From: Rhizobium sp. C1
Lineage (GTDB): Bacteria; Pseudomonadota; Alphaproteobacteria; Rhizobiales; Rhizobiaceae
Direction: 5' to 3'
Assembly: GCF_021026335.1 (NCBI RefSeq)
Contig: NZ_JAJNCY010000003.1
Location: forward strand, 62,001 to 126,000
DNA length: 64,000 nucleotides
Shown piece after piece: positions 15,886 through 23,885 of the stretch. Made by a program: the position numbers and the translations under genes. Under the pieces are notes generated by a model. It searched no databases, was not told the origin of the DNA, and saw only the letters and a list, made by a program, of their open reading frames with translations. Every line of letters starts with the position of its first letter. The first letter of the stretch is position 1.

Positions 15886-17676
15886 ATGACGGGCAAGGAC
15901 GCGACGACATCGGCCTGGGGACCGCAGTGGCTGGAAGACGGACGCGTTCGCTTTCGCCTATGGGCGCCTGAGGTCGGGCCGCCGGAAGTTGTGGTCGAAG
16001 GGGCGCGATATCCGATGACGGCTGTGGGGGAGGGATGGTTCGAGGCGGACGTTGCGGACTTGAGCGAAGGAGCGTCCTATCGTTTCCGCCTGCCGGACGG
16101 GACGGAGGTCATCGATCCCGCCGCGCATGCCCTGCCGCAGGGGCTCGATGGCCCCTCATCTCTGGTCAACCACCGGGGTTATCCTTGGAGGACGCAAGAC
16201 TGGACCGCCTTTTCCTGGGAAGAAGCTGTCGTGAGCGAAATCCATATCGGGACTTTCACGCAGGAGGGCACCTTCGCCGCCGCGATCGAAAAGCTGCCGC
16301 ATCTTGCCGAAACAGGGATCAATGCCCTCGAAATCCTTCCCGTCGGACAGTTCCCGGGTGAGCGCGGCTGGGGTTACGACGGCGTTGGCCATTATGCGCC
16401 GCATTGGGCCTATGGTACGCCCGATGATCTGAAAGCCTTCGTGGATGCGGCCCACGCGCATGGCATCGCCCTGTATCTGGATGTGGTCTACAATCACTTC
16501 GGACCCGAAGGAAACCATGTTCCGCGCTATGCGCCGGGCTTCTTTCTCACGGAGCGTGAGACACCCTGGGGAGTGGCGCTGGATTTCACCCGAAAGCCGG
16601 TGCGCCGCTATTTTATCGACAACGCCCTGCATTGGCTGGAGCACTATCGTTTCGACGGGCTGCGGTTCGATGCGACGCATGAAATCTATGACGCCTCCGA
16701 AGAGCATGTGCTGAGCGAGATCGTCAGAGAGGCGCGGGGGCGATTTCCGGACCGCCATATCCATCTGATTGCCGAAGGGCAGCGCCATCGCTGGGGCATG
16801 GTGAGCTATCACGCGGCCCGGCCTCTGCTTTACGATACCGGCTGGAACGACCATTTCCATCAGGCGCTGAACGTGATCGTTACCGGCGAGGCCGGCGGCT
16901 ATTACGCGGATTTTGCCGATGACCCGGAAAGCGGGCTCGCTCTTGCCATGGAGGGGCGCAGGCCGGGGGCACGCAGCCCCCGCGAAATGGTGGGCGAGGC
17001 GGATTATGCGGAAGCGCACTGGCCGCCTCAGGCCTTCATGAATTTCCTGCAGAACCACGATCAGGTTGGCAACCGCGCCTTCGGCGACCGGTTGTGGACG
17101 CGGATCGACCCGCCGATGGCGCGAATTCTCACGGCGCTTTTGCTGCTGTCGCCGCAGATCCCGCTTCTCTTCATGGGTGACGAATATGGGGAAACGAACC
17201 CCTTCATGTTTTTTGCCGATTACACCGGCGAACTGGGCGAGGCCGTGCGCGAGGGACGCCGCAGCGAGGCCGAGAATTTCGGTAGCCTTGCCCCGGGCGA
17301 CAAGGAGACGGCACTTCCCGATCCGCTGGCCCCCTCGACATTTGACGCCAGCAAGCTCGACTGGTCACGCCCCGGCTCGCAAAGAGGAAAGGAGCGGCTG
17401 GCGCTGCATCGCGAACTGATCTCGCTCCGGCGACGGCACATCGTTCCGCTTCTGGCGGCGCGGGAACCGGTCGAGGGCAAGGTCGTCAAGGCGGAGCAGG
17501 GCATTCTCGCCATGGACTGGCGTTTTACCGGCGCCACCCTGCAGCTGCGCGCCAGATTGTCGCCGGGTTCCGCAGAACTGCCCGGCGCCACGGGCCGCAT
17601 CATCTGGTTCGACAGCCCGGAAGCTATCGAGAACGGGCCGGAGATCACGGTGGCGATCAGGACGTCAGAGGGCTGA
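15886..17676 (+). CDS. treZ: Malto-oligosyltrehalose trehalohydrolase
   Basis: 596 residues from ATG 15886, eight bases after GAGGAGA. A CBM48-like start (VRFRLWAPEVGPPEVVVEG) is followed by GH13 blocks: ILPVGQFPGERGWGYDGVG, DVVYNHFGPEGN, FDGLRFDATHEI (catalytic Asp), HLIAEGQRHRW (Glu), and FLQNHDQVGNRA, with FMGDEYGETNPF, matching TreZ. It releases trehalose from maltooligosyl-trehalose made by TreY. No treY is present in this window, so the partner must be elsewhere. Divergent from glgX across 169 bases. Confidence 0.93.
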   Translation: MTGKDATTSAWGPQWLEDGRVRFRLWAPEVGPPEVVVEGARYPMTAVGEGWFEADVADLSEGASYRFRLPDGTEVIDPAAHALPQGLDGPSSLVNHRGYPWRTQDWTAFSWEEAVVSEIHIGTFTQEGTFAAAIEKLPHLAETGINALEILPVGQFPGERGWGYDGVGHYAPHWAYGTPDDLKAFVDAAHAHGIALYLDVVYNHFGPEGNHVPRYAPGFFLTERETPWGVALDFTRKPVRRYFIDNALHWLEHYRFDGLRFDATHEIYDASEEHVLSEIVREARGRFPDRHIHLIAEGQRHRWGMVSYHAARPLLYDTGWNDHFHQALNVIVTGEAGGYYADFADDPESGLALAMEGRRPGARSPREMVGEADYAEAHWPPQAFMNFLQNHDQVGNRAFGDRLWTRIDPPMARILTALLLLSPQIPLLFMGDEYGETNPFMFFADYTGELGEAVREGRRSEAENFGSLAPGDKETALPDPLAPSTFDASKLDWSRPGSQRGKERLALHRELISLRRRHIVPLLAAREPVEGKVVKAEQGILAMDWRFTGATLQLRARLSPGSAELPGATGRIIWFDSPEAIENGPEITVAIRTSEG

Positions 17677-17863
17677 TTTCACGCAGAGGGCCGAACACCG
17701 GCGACTGCGGCGTCGTCCTGAACCTTTCGGATATGGCAAAGCGTCTCGGACCGCACGGTTGCGCCTCGCAGGTTCTCGGCGAGGATTGCCATTTCGAAGG
17801 CCTCTTCCGGTCGCATATTTGCCGGCTTGTGCCGTGAAAAGGTTTCCCTCGTCCGGTTGCTGC

Positions 17864-17877
17864 TTGACGCAAGTCAA
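17864..17877. promoter_or_regulatory. FixK/FNR-type box (anaerobox) upstream of the PfkB-family gene
   Basis: TTGACGCAAGTCAA is a perfect TTGAC-N4-GTCAA dyad matching the FNR/FixK consensus TTGAT-N4-ATCAA closely. It is centred about 66 bases upstream of ATG 17937. If it activates at -41.5, transcription would start near 17912, leaving a short leader with a strong ribosome binding site. Confidence 0.75.
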
Positions 17878-17936
17878 GGCCGGGAAAGGGGCCGGTTCCT
17901 ACGGTTGCGGTCGATCCGGCCCATGGAGGGGAAAAT

Positions 17937-18890
17937 ATGACCATACTTGCCGTGGCGCTCAATCCATCGGTCGATGTGTCCAGCGACGCTGCGCGCGTGC
18001 TGCCGACCCGGAAGGTGCGCACCCACAACCAGCGACGGCATGCCGGCGGGGGCGGGGTGAATGTCGCGCGCGGCTTTGCCATGCTGGGCGGTCATCCGCA
18101 GCTTCTGATCATGGTTGGCGGCGAGGTCGGTGCGCTTCTGATGGATGCTCTGGCCGGCACCGCGATCGACGTTGCGACGGTCCGGACGGCCGAGCCGACG
18201 CGACTTGCCTTCATGGTCTATGAGGAGGAGACGGGGCTTGAATATCGCTTCGTTCCCGACGGTCCGGCCGTCACCTCGGAGGAAATCGAGGCGGCGATGG
18301 ATGTCGTTCGCGATTTCAAGGGTGCTTTTCTGGTCTTGAGCGGTTCGTTGCCGCGCAATGCACCGGATTACACCTATGCCCGTATGGCGGCTGTCGCCGC
18401 CTCGGCGGGGGTGAAGGTCGTGCTCGACACGTCCGGCAAGGCGCTGCTGACGACGCTGAAACAGGCGAAACTCTTCCTCGTCAAACCAAGCCTGAGCGAG
18501 CTGGAAACCATTGCGGGCAAGAAGCTCGACGAGCGCGGCATTGCCGAAACCGCCCGCCAGATCGTCGACGAAGGCTGGTCGGAATATGTCGCGGTGACGC
18601 TCGGCCGTTCCGGCGCGCTTCTCGTTGGTCGCGAGATCAGCCTGCGCCTGCCGGCGATCCATGTTCCGGTTCGCTCGGCGGTGGGCGCCGGCGACAGCTT
18701 TCTCGCCGCACTGGTGTGGAAGCTGGAGGAGGGGGCGCCCATTGAAGACGCCTTCCGCTTCGGTCTTGCGGCAGGTGCCGCCGCTGCCTTGACGCCCGGA
18801 ACCGAATTGTGCCGGCGCGAGGACGTGTTTGCGATCTACGAAGGCCGCCTCGGCGCGTCCGAGAAACAGCCTGAGGCTTTGGAGCCCTGA
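17937..18890 (+). CDS. PfkB-family sugar kinase (1-phosphofructokinase / PfkB type)
   Basis: 317 residues. It starts MTILAVALNPSVDVS, the PfkB/FruK opening, has RHAGGGGVNVARGFAMLGG, VLSGSLPRNAP and DTSGKALLTTLK, and ends with the ribokinase-family catalytic signature VGAGDSFLAALVW (V249-D253). These features fit ATP-dependent phosphorylation of fructose-6-phosphate, fructose-1-phosphate or tagatose-6-phosphate. ATG 17937 follows GGAGGGGAA. A FixK/FNR box upstream suggests induction under low oxygen, as known for minor phosphofructokinase genes in alphaproteobacteria. The exact sugar phosphate is not resolved. Confidence 0.87.
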   Translation: MTILAVALNPSVDVSSDAARVLPTRKVRTHNQRRHAGGGGVNVARGFAMLGGHPQLLIMVGGEVGALLMDALAGTAIDVATVRTAEPTRLAFMVYEEETGLEYRFVPDGPAVTSEEIEAAMDVVRDFKGAFLVLSGSLPRNAPDYTYARMAAVAASAGVKVVLDTSGKALLTTLKQAKLFLVKPSLSELETIAGKKLDERGIAETARQIVDEGWSEYVAVTLGRSGALLVGREISLRLPAIHVPVRSAVGAGDSFLAALVWKLEEGAPIEDAFRFGLAAGAAAALTPGTELCRREDVFAIYEGRLGASEKQPEALEP

Positions 18891-18993
18891 ACCCAAGCAG
18901 TCGAGTGAACGCAGCCGATTTTACGAAAAACGCCCTCGCCAAGTCTCTCACGCGTCTTTACGAAAAAGCGAGGCAGAGCAGCGGGAGGACGAC

Positions 18994-20442
18994 ATGCAAA
19001 AAGACGAATTCGCCCAATGGTCGCGCAAGGCGGCCGACTGGGGTGTGGAGTATCGCGCGGGGCTGAACGAGCAGCCCGTCCGCGCCCGCACCGCACCCGG
19101 CGACATCGCCCGCCAGATCGCCGCCGAGCCGCCCCTTGCTGGCGAAAGCATGGAGGCGATCTTCGCGGATTTTGAAAACATCATCATGCCCGGCATGACG
19201 CATTGGCAACATCCGCGCTTCTTCGCCTATTTCCCGGCCAATGCCGCGCCCGTGTCGGTGATCGCCGAATATCTCGTCTCGGCCATGGCAGCGCAATGCA
19301 TGCTCTGGCAGACTTCGCCGGCCGCGACGGAACTGGAGACGAAGGTGCTCGACTGGCTGCGCCAGGCTATCGGATTGCCGGAGGGTTTTTCGGGCGTCAT
19401 CCAGGATTCCGCCTCTTCCGCGACGCTTGCCGCCGTGCTGACGATGCGCGAGCGGGCGCTTGCCTGGAACGGCAACAAGGCGGGTCTCGCCGCCAATCCG
19501 GCGGTGCGGGTCTATGCCTCGACACAGGTCCACACCTCCATCGACCGCGCCATCTGGGTTTCCGGCATCGGCGAGCAGAACCTCGTTCGCATCCCGTCGT
19601 CCGGGCCTTTGAAGTCCATGAATGTCGACGCCCTTGAGGCCGCCATCCTTGCCGATAAAGCCGCAGGCTTGCTGCCCGCCGGCGTCATCGCCTGCACTGG
19701 CGGCACGAGCACGGGCGCCTGCGACACCATTGCGGACGTGGTGCGCGTCGCCCACGCCCATGGGCTCTATGTCCATGTCGATGCCGCCTGGGCGGGCTCG
19801 GCGATGATCTGCGAGGAGTTTCGGCCGCTCTGGGCTGGCGTGGAACAGGCGGATTCCGTCGTCTTCAACCCGCATAAGTGGCTCGGCGCGCAATTCGACT
19901 GCTCGGCGCATTTCATCCGCAGCCCGGACGACCTGGTGAAGACGCTCGCCATCCAGCCGGAATATCTGAAGACCCATGGCCGAGATGGCATTGTAAACTA
20001 TTCCGAATGGTCGGTGCCGCTTGGAAGACGGTTCCGGGCGCTGAAGCTCTGGTTCCTGCTGCGCTACCACGGCCTCGAGGGACTGCGCGCCGTTATCCGC
20101 AATCATGTTCGCTGGTCACAAGGGCTCGCCGAGCGGCTGCGCGAGGAGCCGGGCTTCGAGATCGTGACCGAGCCGGTCCTGTCGCTCTTCTCCTTCCGCC
20201 ATACCGGCGGCGCGGATCGCGACGCGCATAACATCGCGCTGGTCAACGCTATCAACGAAGACGGGCGCATCTATCTGACGCAGACTCGTGTCGACGGCGC
20301 GATCGCCATCCGTTTCCAGGCGGGCTCGTTCGAGATGACGGAAGCCGATATCGAGATTGCCTTTGAAGCGATCACGGAAATTGCGCGGAGACTGTCGAAG
20401 CCGGATGAATACGGCTTGCGCGCAGGTAATGGGCAGGCCTAG
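18994..20442 (+). CDS. PLP-dependent group II amino acid decarboxylase (aromatic-L-amino-acid type)
   Basis: 482 residues from ATG 18994, after GGGAGGACGAC. The PLP lysine is K295 in NPHKWLGAQFDCS. Other signatures are MPGMTHWQHPRFFAYFP, SPAATELETKVLDWL, GVIQDSASSATLAAVL, GGTSTGACDTI and VHVDAAWAGSAMICEEFR (Asp binding the pyridine N). These match the aromatic-amino-acid (DOPA/tryptophan/tyrosine) decarboxylase family. The product would be an aryl-ethylamine such as tyramine or tryptamine, but substrate choice cannot be read by eye. The next gene begins 58 bases downstream. Confidence 0.9.
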   Translation: MQKDEFAQWSRKAADWGVEYRAGLNEQPVRARTAPGDIARQIAAEPPLAGESMEAIFADFENIIMPGMTHWQHPRFFAYFPANAAPVSVIAEYLVSAMAAQCMLWQTSPAATELETKVLDWLRQAIGLPEGFSGVIQDSASSATLAAVLTMRERALAWNGNKAGLAANPAVRVYASTQVHTSIDRAIWVSGIGEQNLVRIPSSGPLKSMNVDALEAAILADKAAGLLPAGVIACTGGTSTGACDTIADVVRVAHAHGLYVHVDAAWAGSAMICEEFRPLWAGVEQADSVVFNPHKWLGAQFDCSAHFIRSPDDLVKTLAIQPEYLKTHGRDGIVNYSEWSVPLGRRFRALKLWFLLRYHGLEGLRAVIRNHVRWSQGLAERLREEPGFEIVTEPVLSLFSFRHTGGADRDAHNIALVNAINEDGRIYLTQTRVDGAIAIRFQAGSFEMTEADIEIAFEAITEIARRLSKPDEYGLRAGNGQA

Positions 20443-20500
20443 AAGGCGGGCATGTCGCGGTGATCTTTCGCGCAATGTTTCCACCAGAAGGAATGTGTCC

Positions 20501-21307
20501 ATGCCCGCTCCCAAGAACACCTTCAAGCAGGCGCTGAAAGAGGGGCGGACGCAGATCGGGTTCTGGCAGGCGCTGACCTCGCCGACGGCGGTCGAGATCT
20601 CGTCCAAGACCGGCTTCGACTGGCTGCTGATCGATGGCGAGCATGCGCCGAACGACCTGCCGATGATGATCACGCAGCTGCGCGCCATGGCCGGCTCGGC
20701 CTCGCATCCGATCATCCGCCCTCCGGTCGGCGAGACCTGGATCATCAAGCAGTTGCTGGACATCGGCGCGCAGACGCTGCTGATCCCCATGTGCGACAGC
20801 CGCGAAATGGCCGAAGCGATGGTCAAGGCGATGCGCTATCCGCCGGAAGGCGTGCGCGGCGTCGGCTCGATCCTCGCCCGCGCTTCGGGCTATAACAGCA
20901 TTCCGGATTATCTGCAGACGGCCAACGACGAGGTCTGCCTTCTCCTGCAGGTGGAAAGCCGCGCAGGCATCGCGGCGCTCGACGAGATTGCCGCGGCGGA
21001 AGGCGTCGACGGCGTCTTCATCGGCCCCGCCGATCTCGCCGCCGACATGGGCCATCTTGGCCAGCCGGGGCATCCGGAGGTGCAGGCCGTCATCGAGGAC
21101 GCGATTGCGCGTATTCTCAAACAGGGGAAGGCTGCCGGCATCCTGATCGGCGATCTGGCGCTCACAAAACGCTATGTCGAGCTCGGCGCGACCTTCGTTG
21201 CCATCGGCAATGACGTGACCCTCTTCGCCAATGCCGCCCGCAAGCTGCTGGACGATTATCACAAGACGGAGCCTGCCAGGGCGACGGGTGACGTGCAGGT
21301 TTATTGA
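20501..21307 (+). CDS. HpcH/HpaI-family class II aldolase
   Basis: 268 residues from ATG 20501, nine bases after AGAAGGAA. It has TQIGFWQALTSPTAVEI, LLIDGEHAPNDLP, GAQTLLIPMCDSREMAEA, PPEGVRGVG (next to SILARASGYN), LLLQVESRAGI (metal-binding Glu) and GVDGVFIGPADLAADMG (metal-binding Asp), all diagnostic of 4-hydroxy-2-oxoheptanedioate / 2-keto-3-deoxy acid aldolases. It reversibly cleaves 4-hydroxy-2-oxo acids to pyruvate and an aldehyde. No hydroxyphenylacetate genes are nearby, so calling it HpaI proper would be over-specific. Confidence 0.9.
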   Translation: MPAPKNTFKQALKEGRTQIGFWQALTSPTAVEISSKTGFDWLLIDGEHAPNDLPMMITQLRAMAGSASHPIIRPPVGETWIIKQLLDIGAQTLLIPMCDSREMAEAMVKAMRYPPEGVRGVGSILARASGYNSIPDYLQTANDEVCLLLQVESRAGIAALDEIAAAEGVDGVFIGPADLAADMGHLGQPGHPEVQAVIEDAIARILKQGKAAGILIGDLALTKRYVELGATFVAIGNDVTLFANAARKLLDDYHKTEPARATGDVQVY

Positions 21308-21538
21308 GGCGCATAGTGGGATCGGCCCGGAGTGGCTTGCCTTTCATTTGTGCAGAGAAGGCAGCGCGCGCAGCTTGGACGGTCCGTGGGCAGCGCTTAG
21401 GTCGGGGTTGAATGCTCTGCATTTGAGCAAAAGCGAATTTTTTCGCCAATCCGGACGTTTTTAGAATGTTCAGGCCTCACGCCAACACCTGAAACCTGCT
21501 AATCCGGTGCGTCTTTTTCATTGCGGCGGTTCTCCCTC

Positions 21539-22705
21539 ATGTCGATCTTTCAGCGGCTCAATCCCTCGCTCGCCCCGACCAGCCTGCGCGAGCGCGGCCG
21601 AGCCGCCGGCGGTGCGCTGCTCGGCATTGCGCTGACGGGGCTGGTGAGCACGCTGGCGCTCGGCAATAGTGGTCTCGCCGCCCCGTTGCTCGTCGCGCCG
21701 ATGGGCGCGTCCGCTGTCCTGCTCTTCGCCGCGCCCGCCAGCCCGCTGGCCCAGCCGTGGTCGATCCTCGGCGGCAATGTCGTCGCGGCGCTGATCGGCG
21801 TCACCTGCGCGCTCTTCATTCCCCAGCCGCTGTTTGCCGCCGCCTTTGCCGTGGGACTGGCGATTGCCGCCATGCTGGTCCTCAACTGCCTGCATCCGCC
21901 AAGTGGCGCGGTAGCGTTGACCGCCGTACTCGGCGGTTCGGCCGTGCATGCGAGCGGCTACTGGTTCGTGCTAACGCCGGTGGCGCTCAATTCCGTCCTG
22001 CTGCTGGCACTGGCGCTCGCCTATAACAATCTGACCGGTCATCGCTATCCGCATCTGCCACTTAAGATCCCGGCTGTCGGCGGCGGTGCTGAAAAGGCCG
22101 ATCCGATCGAGGCGGATATCGAGGAGGCGCTTGAGCAATTCGATGAAGTCGTCGATGTCAGTCCCGACACGATGGCGACGCTCTTCCGTCGCACGCAGCT
22201 CGCCGCGCATGAGCGCCACCATCATGGCCCGCTGACGGGCGAGATCATGTCGCGCAATGTTTTGACCGTGCGCACCGATGAACGCCTGCGGGCCGCATGG
22301 CGCCTTTTCTCCATCCATCACGTCAAGGCGCTGCCGGTGGTGGATCTCGATGGCCGGCTCGTGGGCATGATTTCGCAGGCCGATTTCCTCTCCAATTCCG
22401 TTCTTTCGGACGATGGCAACCTGCATCTCGGCTTCCGTCGCCGCGTGCTGGCTAAGCTCAGCCGAGCGCGCGTTCCGCGCTTCGTCGGCGACATCATGGA
22501 CCGCCGCATCCAGCCGACAAAACCGGAGACGTCCGCCTTCGCGCTGGTCATGCGTATGGTGGACGAGGGGCTGCATACGATCCCGGTCGTGAACCAGTCC
22601 GATCGCCTGGTCGGCGTTGTCAGCCAGGGCGACCTCCTCGCCGCCCTCTTCCGCGCCGATCTCGATAGGGCCAGCGAGCCTGTCTCGCACGCCGCAGGCA
22701 CATAA
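21539..22705 (+). CDS. HPP-family membrane protein with two CBS domains
   Basis: 388 residues from ATG 21539 (an upstream in-frame TTG is at 21521). The first about 170 residues have four hydrophobic segments with HPP-family motifs APMGASAVLLFAAPASPLAQ, WSILGGNVVAALIGV and the name-giving CLHPPSGAVALTAVLGG. The C-terminal half holds two CBS repeats (MSRNVLTVRTDERLRAAW and VKALPVVDLDGRLVGMIS; then IMDRRIQPTKPETSAF and TIPVVNQSDRLVGVVS), which usually bind adenine nucleotides. HPP proteins have been linked to nitrite transport in cyanobacteria and plants. Here no nitrogen-assimilation neighbours are present, so function is open. Confidence 0.85.
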   Translation: MSIFQRLNPSLAPTSLRERGRAAGGALLGIALTGLVSTLALGNSGLAAPLLVAPMGASAVLLFAAPASPLAQPWSILGGNVVAALIGVTCALFIPQPLFAAAFAVGLAIAAMLVLNCLHPPSGAVALTAVLGGSAVHASGYWFVLTPVALNSVLLLALALAYNNLTGHRYPHLPLKIPAVGGGAEKADPIEADIEEALEQFDEVVDVSPDTMATLFRRTQLAAHERHHHGPLTGEIMSRNVLTVRTDERLRAAWRLFSIHHVKALPVVDLDGRLVGMISQADFLSNSVLSDDGNLHLGFRRRVLAKLSRARVPRFVGDIMDRRIQPTKPETSAFALVMRMVDEGLHTIPVVNQSDRLVGVVSQGDLLAALFRADLDRASEPVSHAAGT

Positions 22706-22797
22706 ATTATGCGTTTTTGACCAATACCGGCGACGGTTTTCATGTATTCTCCCCACCATAAACGAAGGCCATAAGGTCATCAGGGGAGCGTCGAGGA

Positions 22798-23781
22798 ATG
22801 AAATATGTCGTCGATACTGTAGGGAATGTGTCAGGCGGAGACGCCTGGCAGGCGGCGGTTACGGAAACCTATTTTCCGCTGGACACCGAATATAGAAACC
22901 GGCGCGAATTCAAGGGCGCGCTGGAAACATGGTCGCTCGGGCTGGTCGGTGTGTCGCGCATGCAATGCGACGGGCTGATCTATCGCCGCCAGCGCCGGCA
23001 TTTCCTCAACGAGCGGGATTCGAGCCTGCTGATCACCATTCCGACGCTGAGCGAAGTCAACTTCTCGCAAGGGTCGCGGACGGTGAAATGCCAGCCAGGC
23101 GGCTTCCTGGTCGAGCGCGGCGATGCGCCTTACGAGTTCTGGCATGGCCGGACGAATGCACTCTGGGTGCTGAAAGTGCCCTCGGCCAGTGTCCGTTCCC
23201 GCATCGGCTCGGCGGATCGCCTCAGCGCCCTGAGCTTTGACGCCACGCAAGGGGTTGCTGCGCTTTTCCTCGACACGGTTCGCCTGACCATCGAGCGCGC
23301 GCCGGAAATCAACGATGCGGCGCGAGAGCTGGCCGGCAAGCATATTCTCGACATGCTTTGCCTTTCCATCGTCAGCGACGACCGGGTGTTGGACAGCAAT
23401 GTCTCGCCGATCCGCGCCAGCCACCTGCATCGCGCCGAGCAATATATCCGCGATAACCTCAAGGACCCGGATCTGGGTCCGCAGGCGGTGGCCGATGCCT
23501 GCGGGATTTCGCTGCGCTACCTGCAGGGTCTCTTCCAGGATAGCGACAAGTCCATCAACAGCTTCATCCGCGACTGCCGGCTGGACCGTTGCGCGGAAGA
23601 CCTGATGTCGCTGACGGCGAAGGGCACGATTGCCGAGATCGCCTATCGATGGGGCTTCGCCGACCAGTCGCAGTTCTGCAAGCACTATCGCACCCGCTTC
23701 GGCTGCTCGCCGTCCGACACGCGCCGGCAATCAGTCAACGCGCCCGACACGCCGCCGGCGGGACGAAGCCGCCGGATTTGA
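22798..23781 (+). CDS. AraC-family transcriptional regulator (OplR/FeaR-like)
   Basis: 327 residues. The N-terminal about 200 residues form an AraC-binding-like ligand domain (WSLGLVGVSRMQCDGLIYRR, FLVERGDAPYEFWH). The C-terminal domain has two helix-turn-helix units: DLGPQAVADACGISLRYLQGL and GTIAEIAYRWGFADQSQFCK with HYRTRFGCSPSD. ATG 22798 follows GGGGAG. It is transcribed toward hyuA 104 bases downstream, so it probably controls hyuAB. The arrangement of an AraC regulator next to a HyuA/HyuB-type pair recalls the lactam-responsive OplR-oplBA locus of Pseudomonas putida; this is inference from gene order. Confidence 0.85.
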   Translation: MKYVVDTVGNVSGGDAWQAAVTETYFPLDTEYRNRREFKGALETWSLGLVGVSRMQCDGLIYRRQRRHFLNERDSSLLITIPTLSEVNFSQGSRTVKCQPGGFLVERGDAPYEFWHGRTNALWVLKVPSASVRSRIGSADRLSALSFDATQGVAALFLDTVRLTIERAPEINDAARELAGKHILDMLCLSIVSDDRVLDSNVSPIRASHLHRAEQYIRDNLKDPDLGPQAVADACGISLRYLQGLFQDSDKSINSFIRDCRLDRCAEDLMSLTAKGTIAEIAYRWGFADQSQFCKHYRTRFGCSPSDTRRQSVNAPDTPPAGRSRRI

Positions 23782-23819
23782 TGACGGCCTGATGCAATCC
23801 AAGGTTGTTCAACATTGAA

Positions 23820-23841
23820 CCGGTTCCCCGTGGGGAACCGG
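23820..23841. terminator. GC-rich hairpin between the AraC gene and hyuA
   Basis: CCGGTTCCCC (23820-23829) pairs perfectly with GGGGAACCGG (23832-23841). There is no T-run, so it is either a weak terminator after the regulator or a regulatory dyad/leader hairpin ahead of hyuA. Confidence 0.5.
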
Positions 23842-23885
23842 AACGACCCCTCGCGTCCTTTCGACGCGCATTTTGAGGACCCAGC

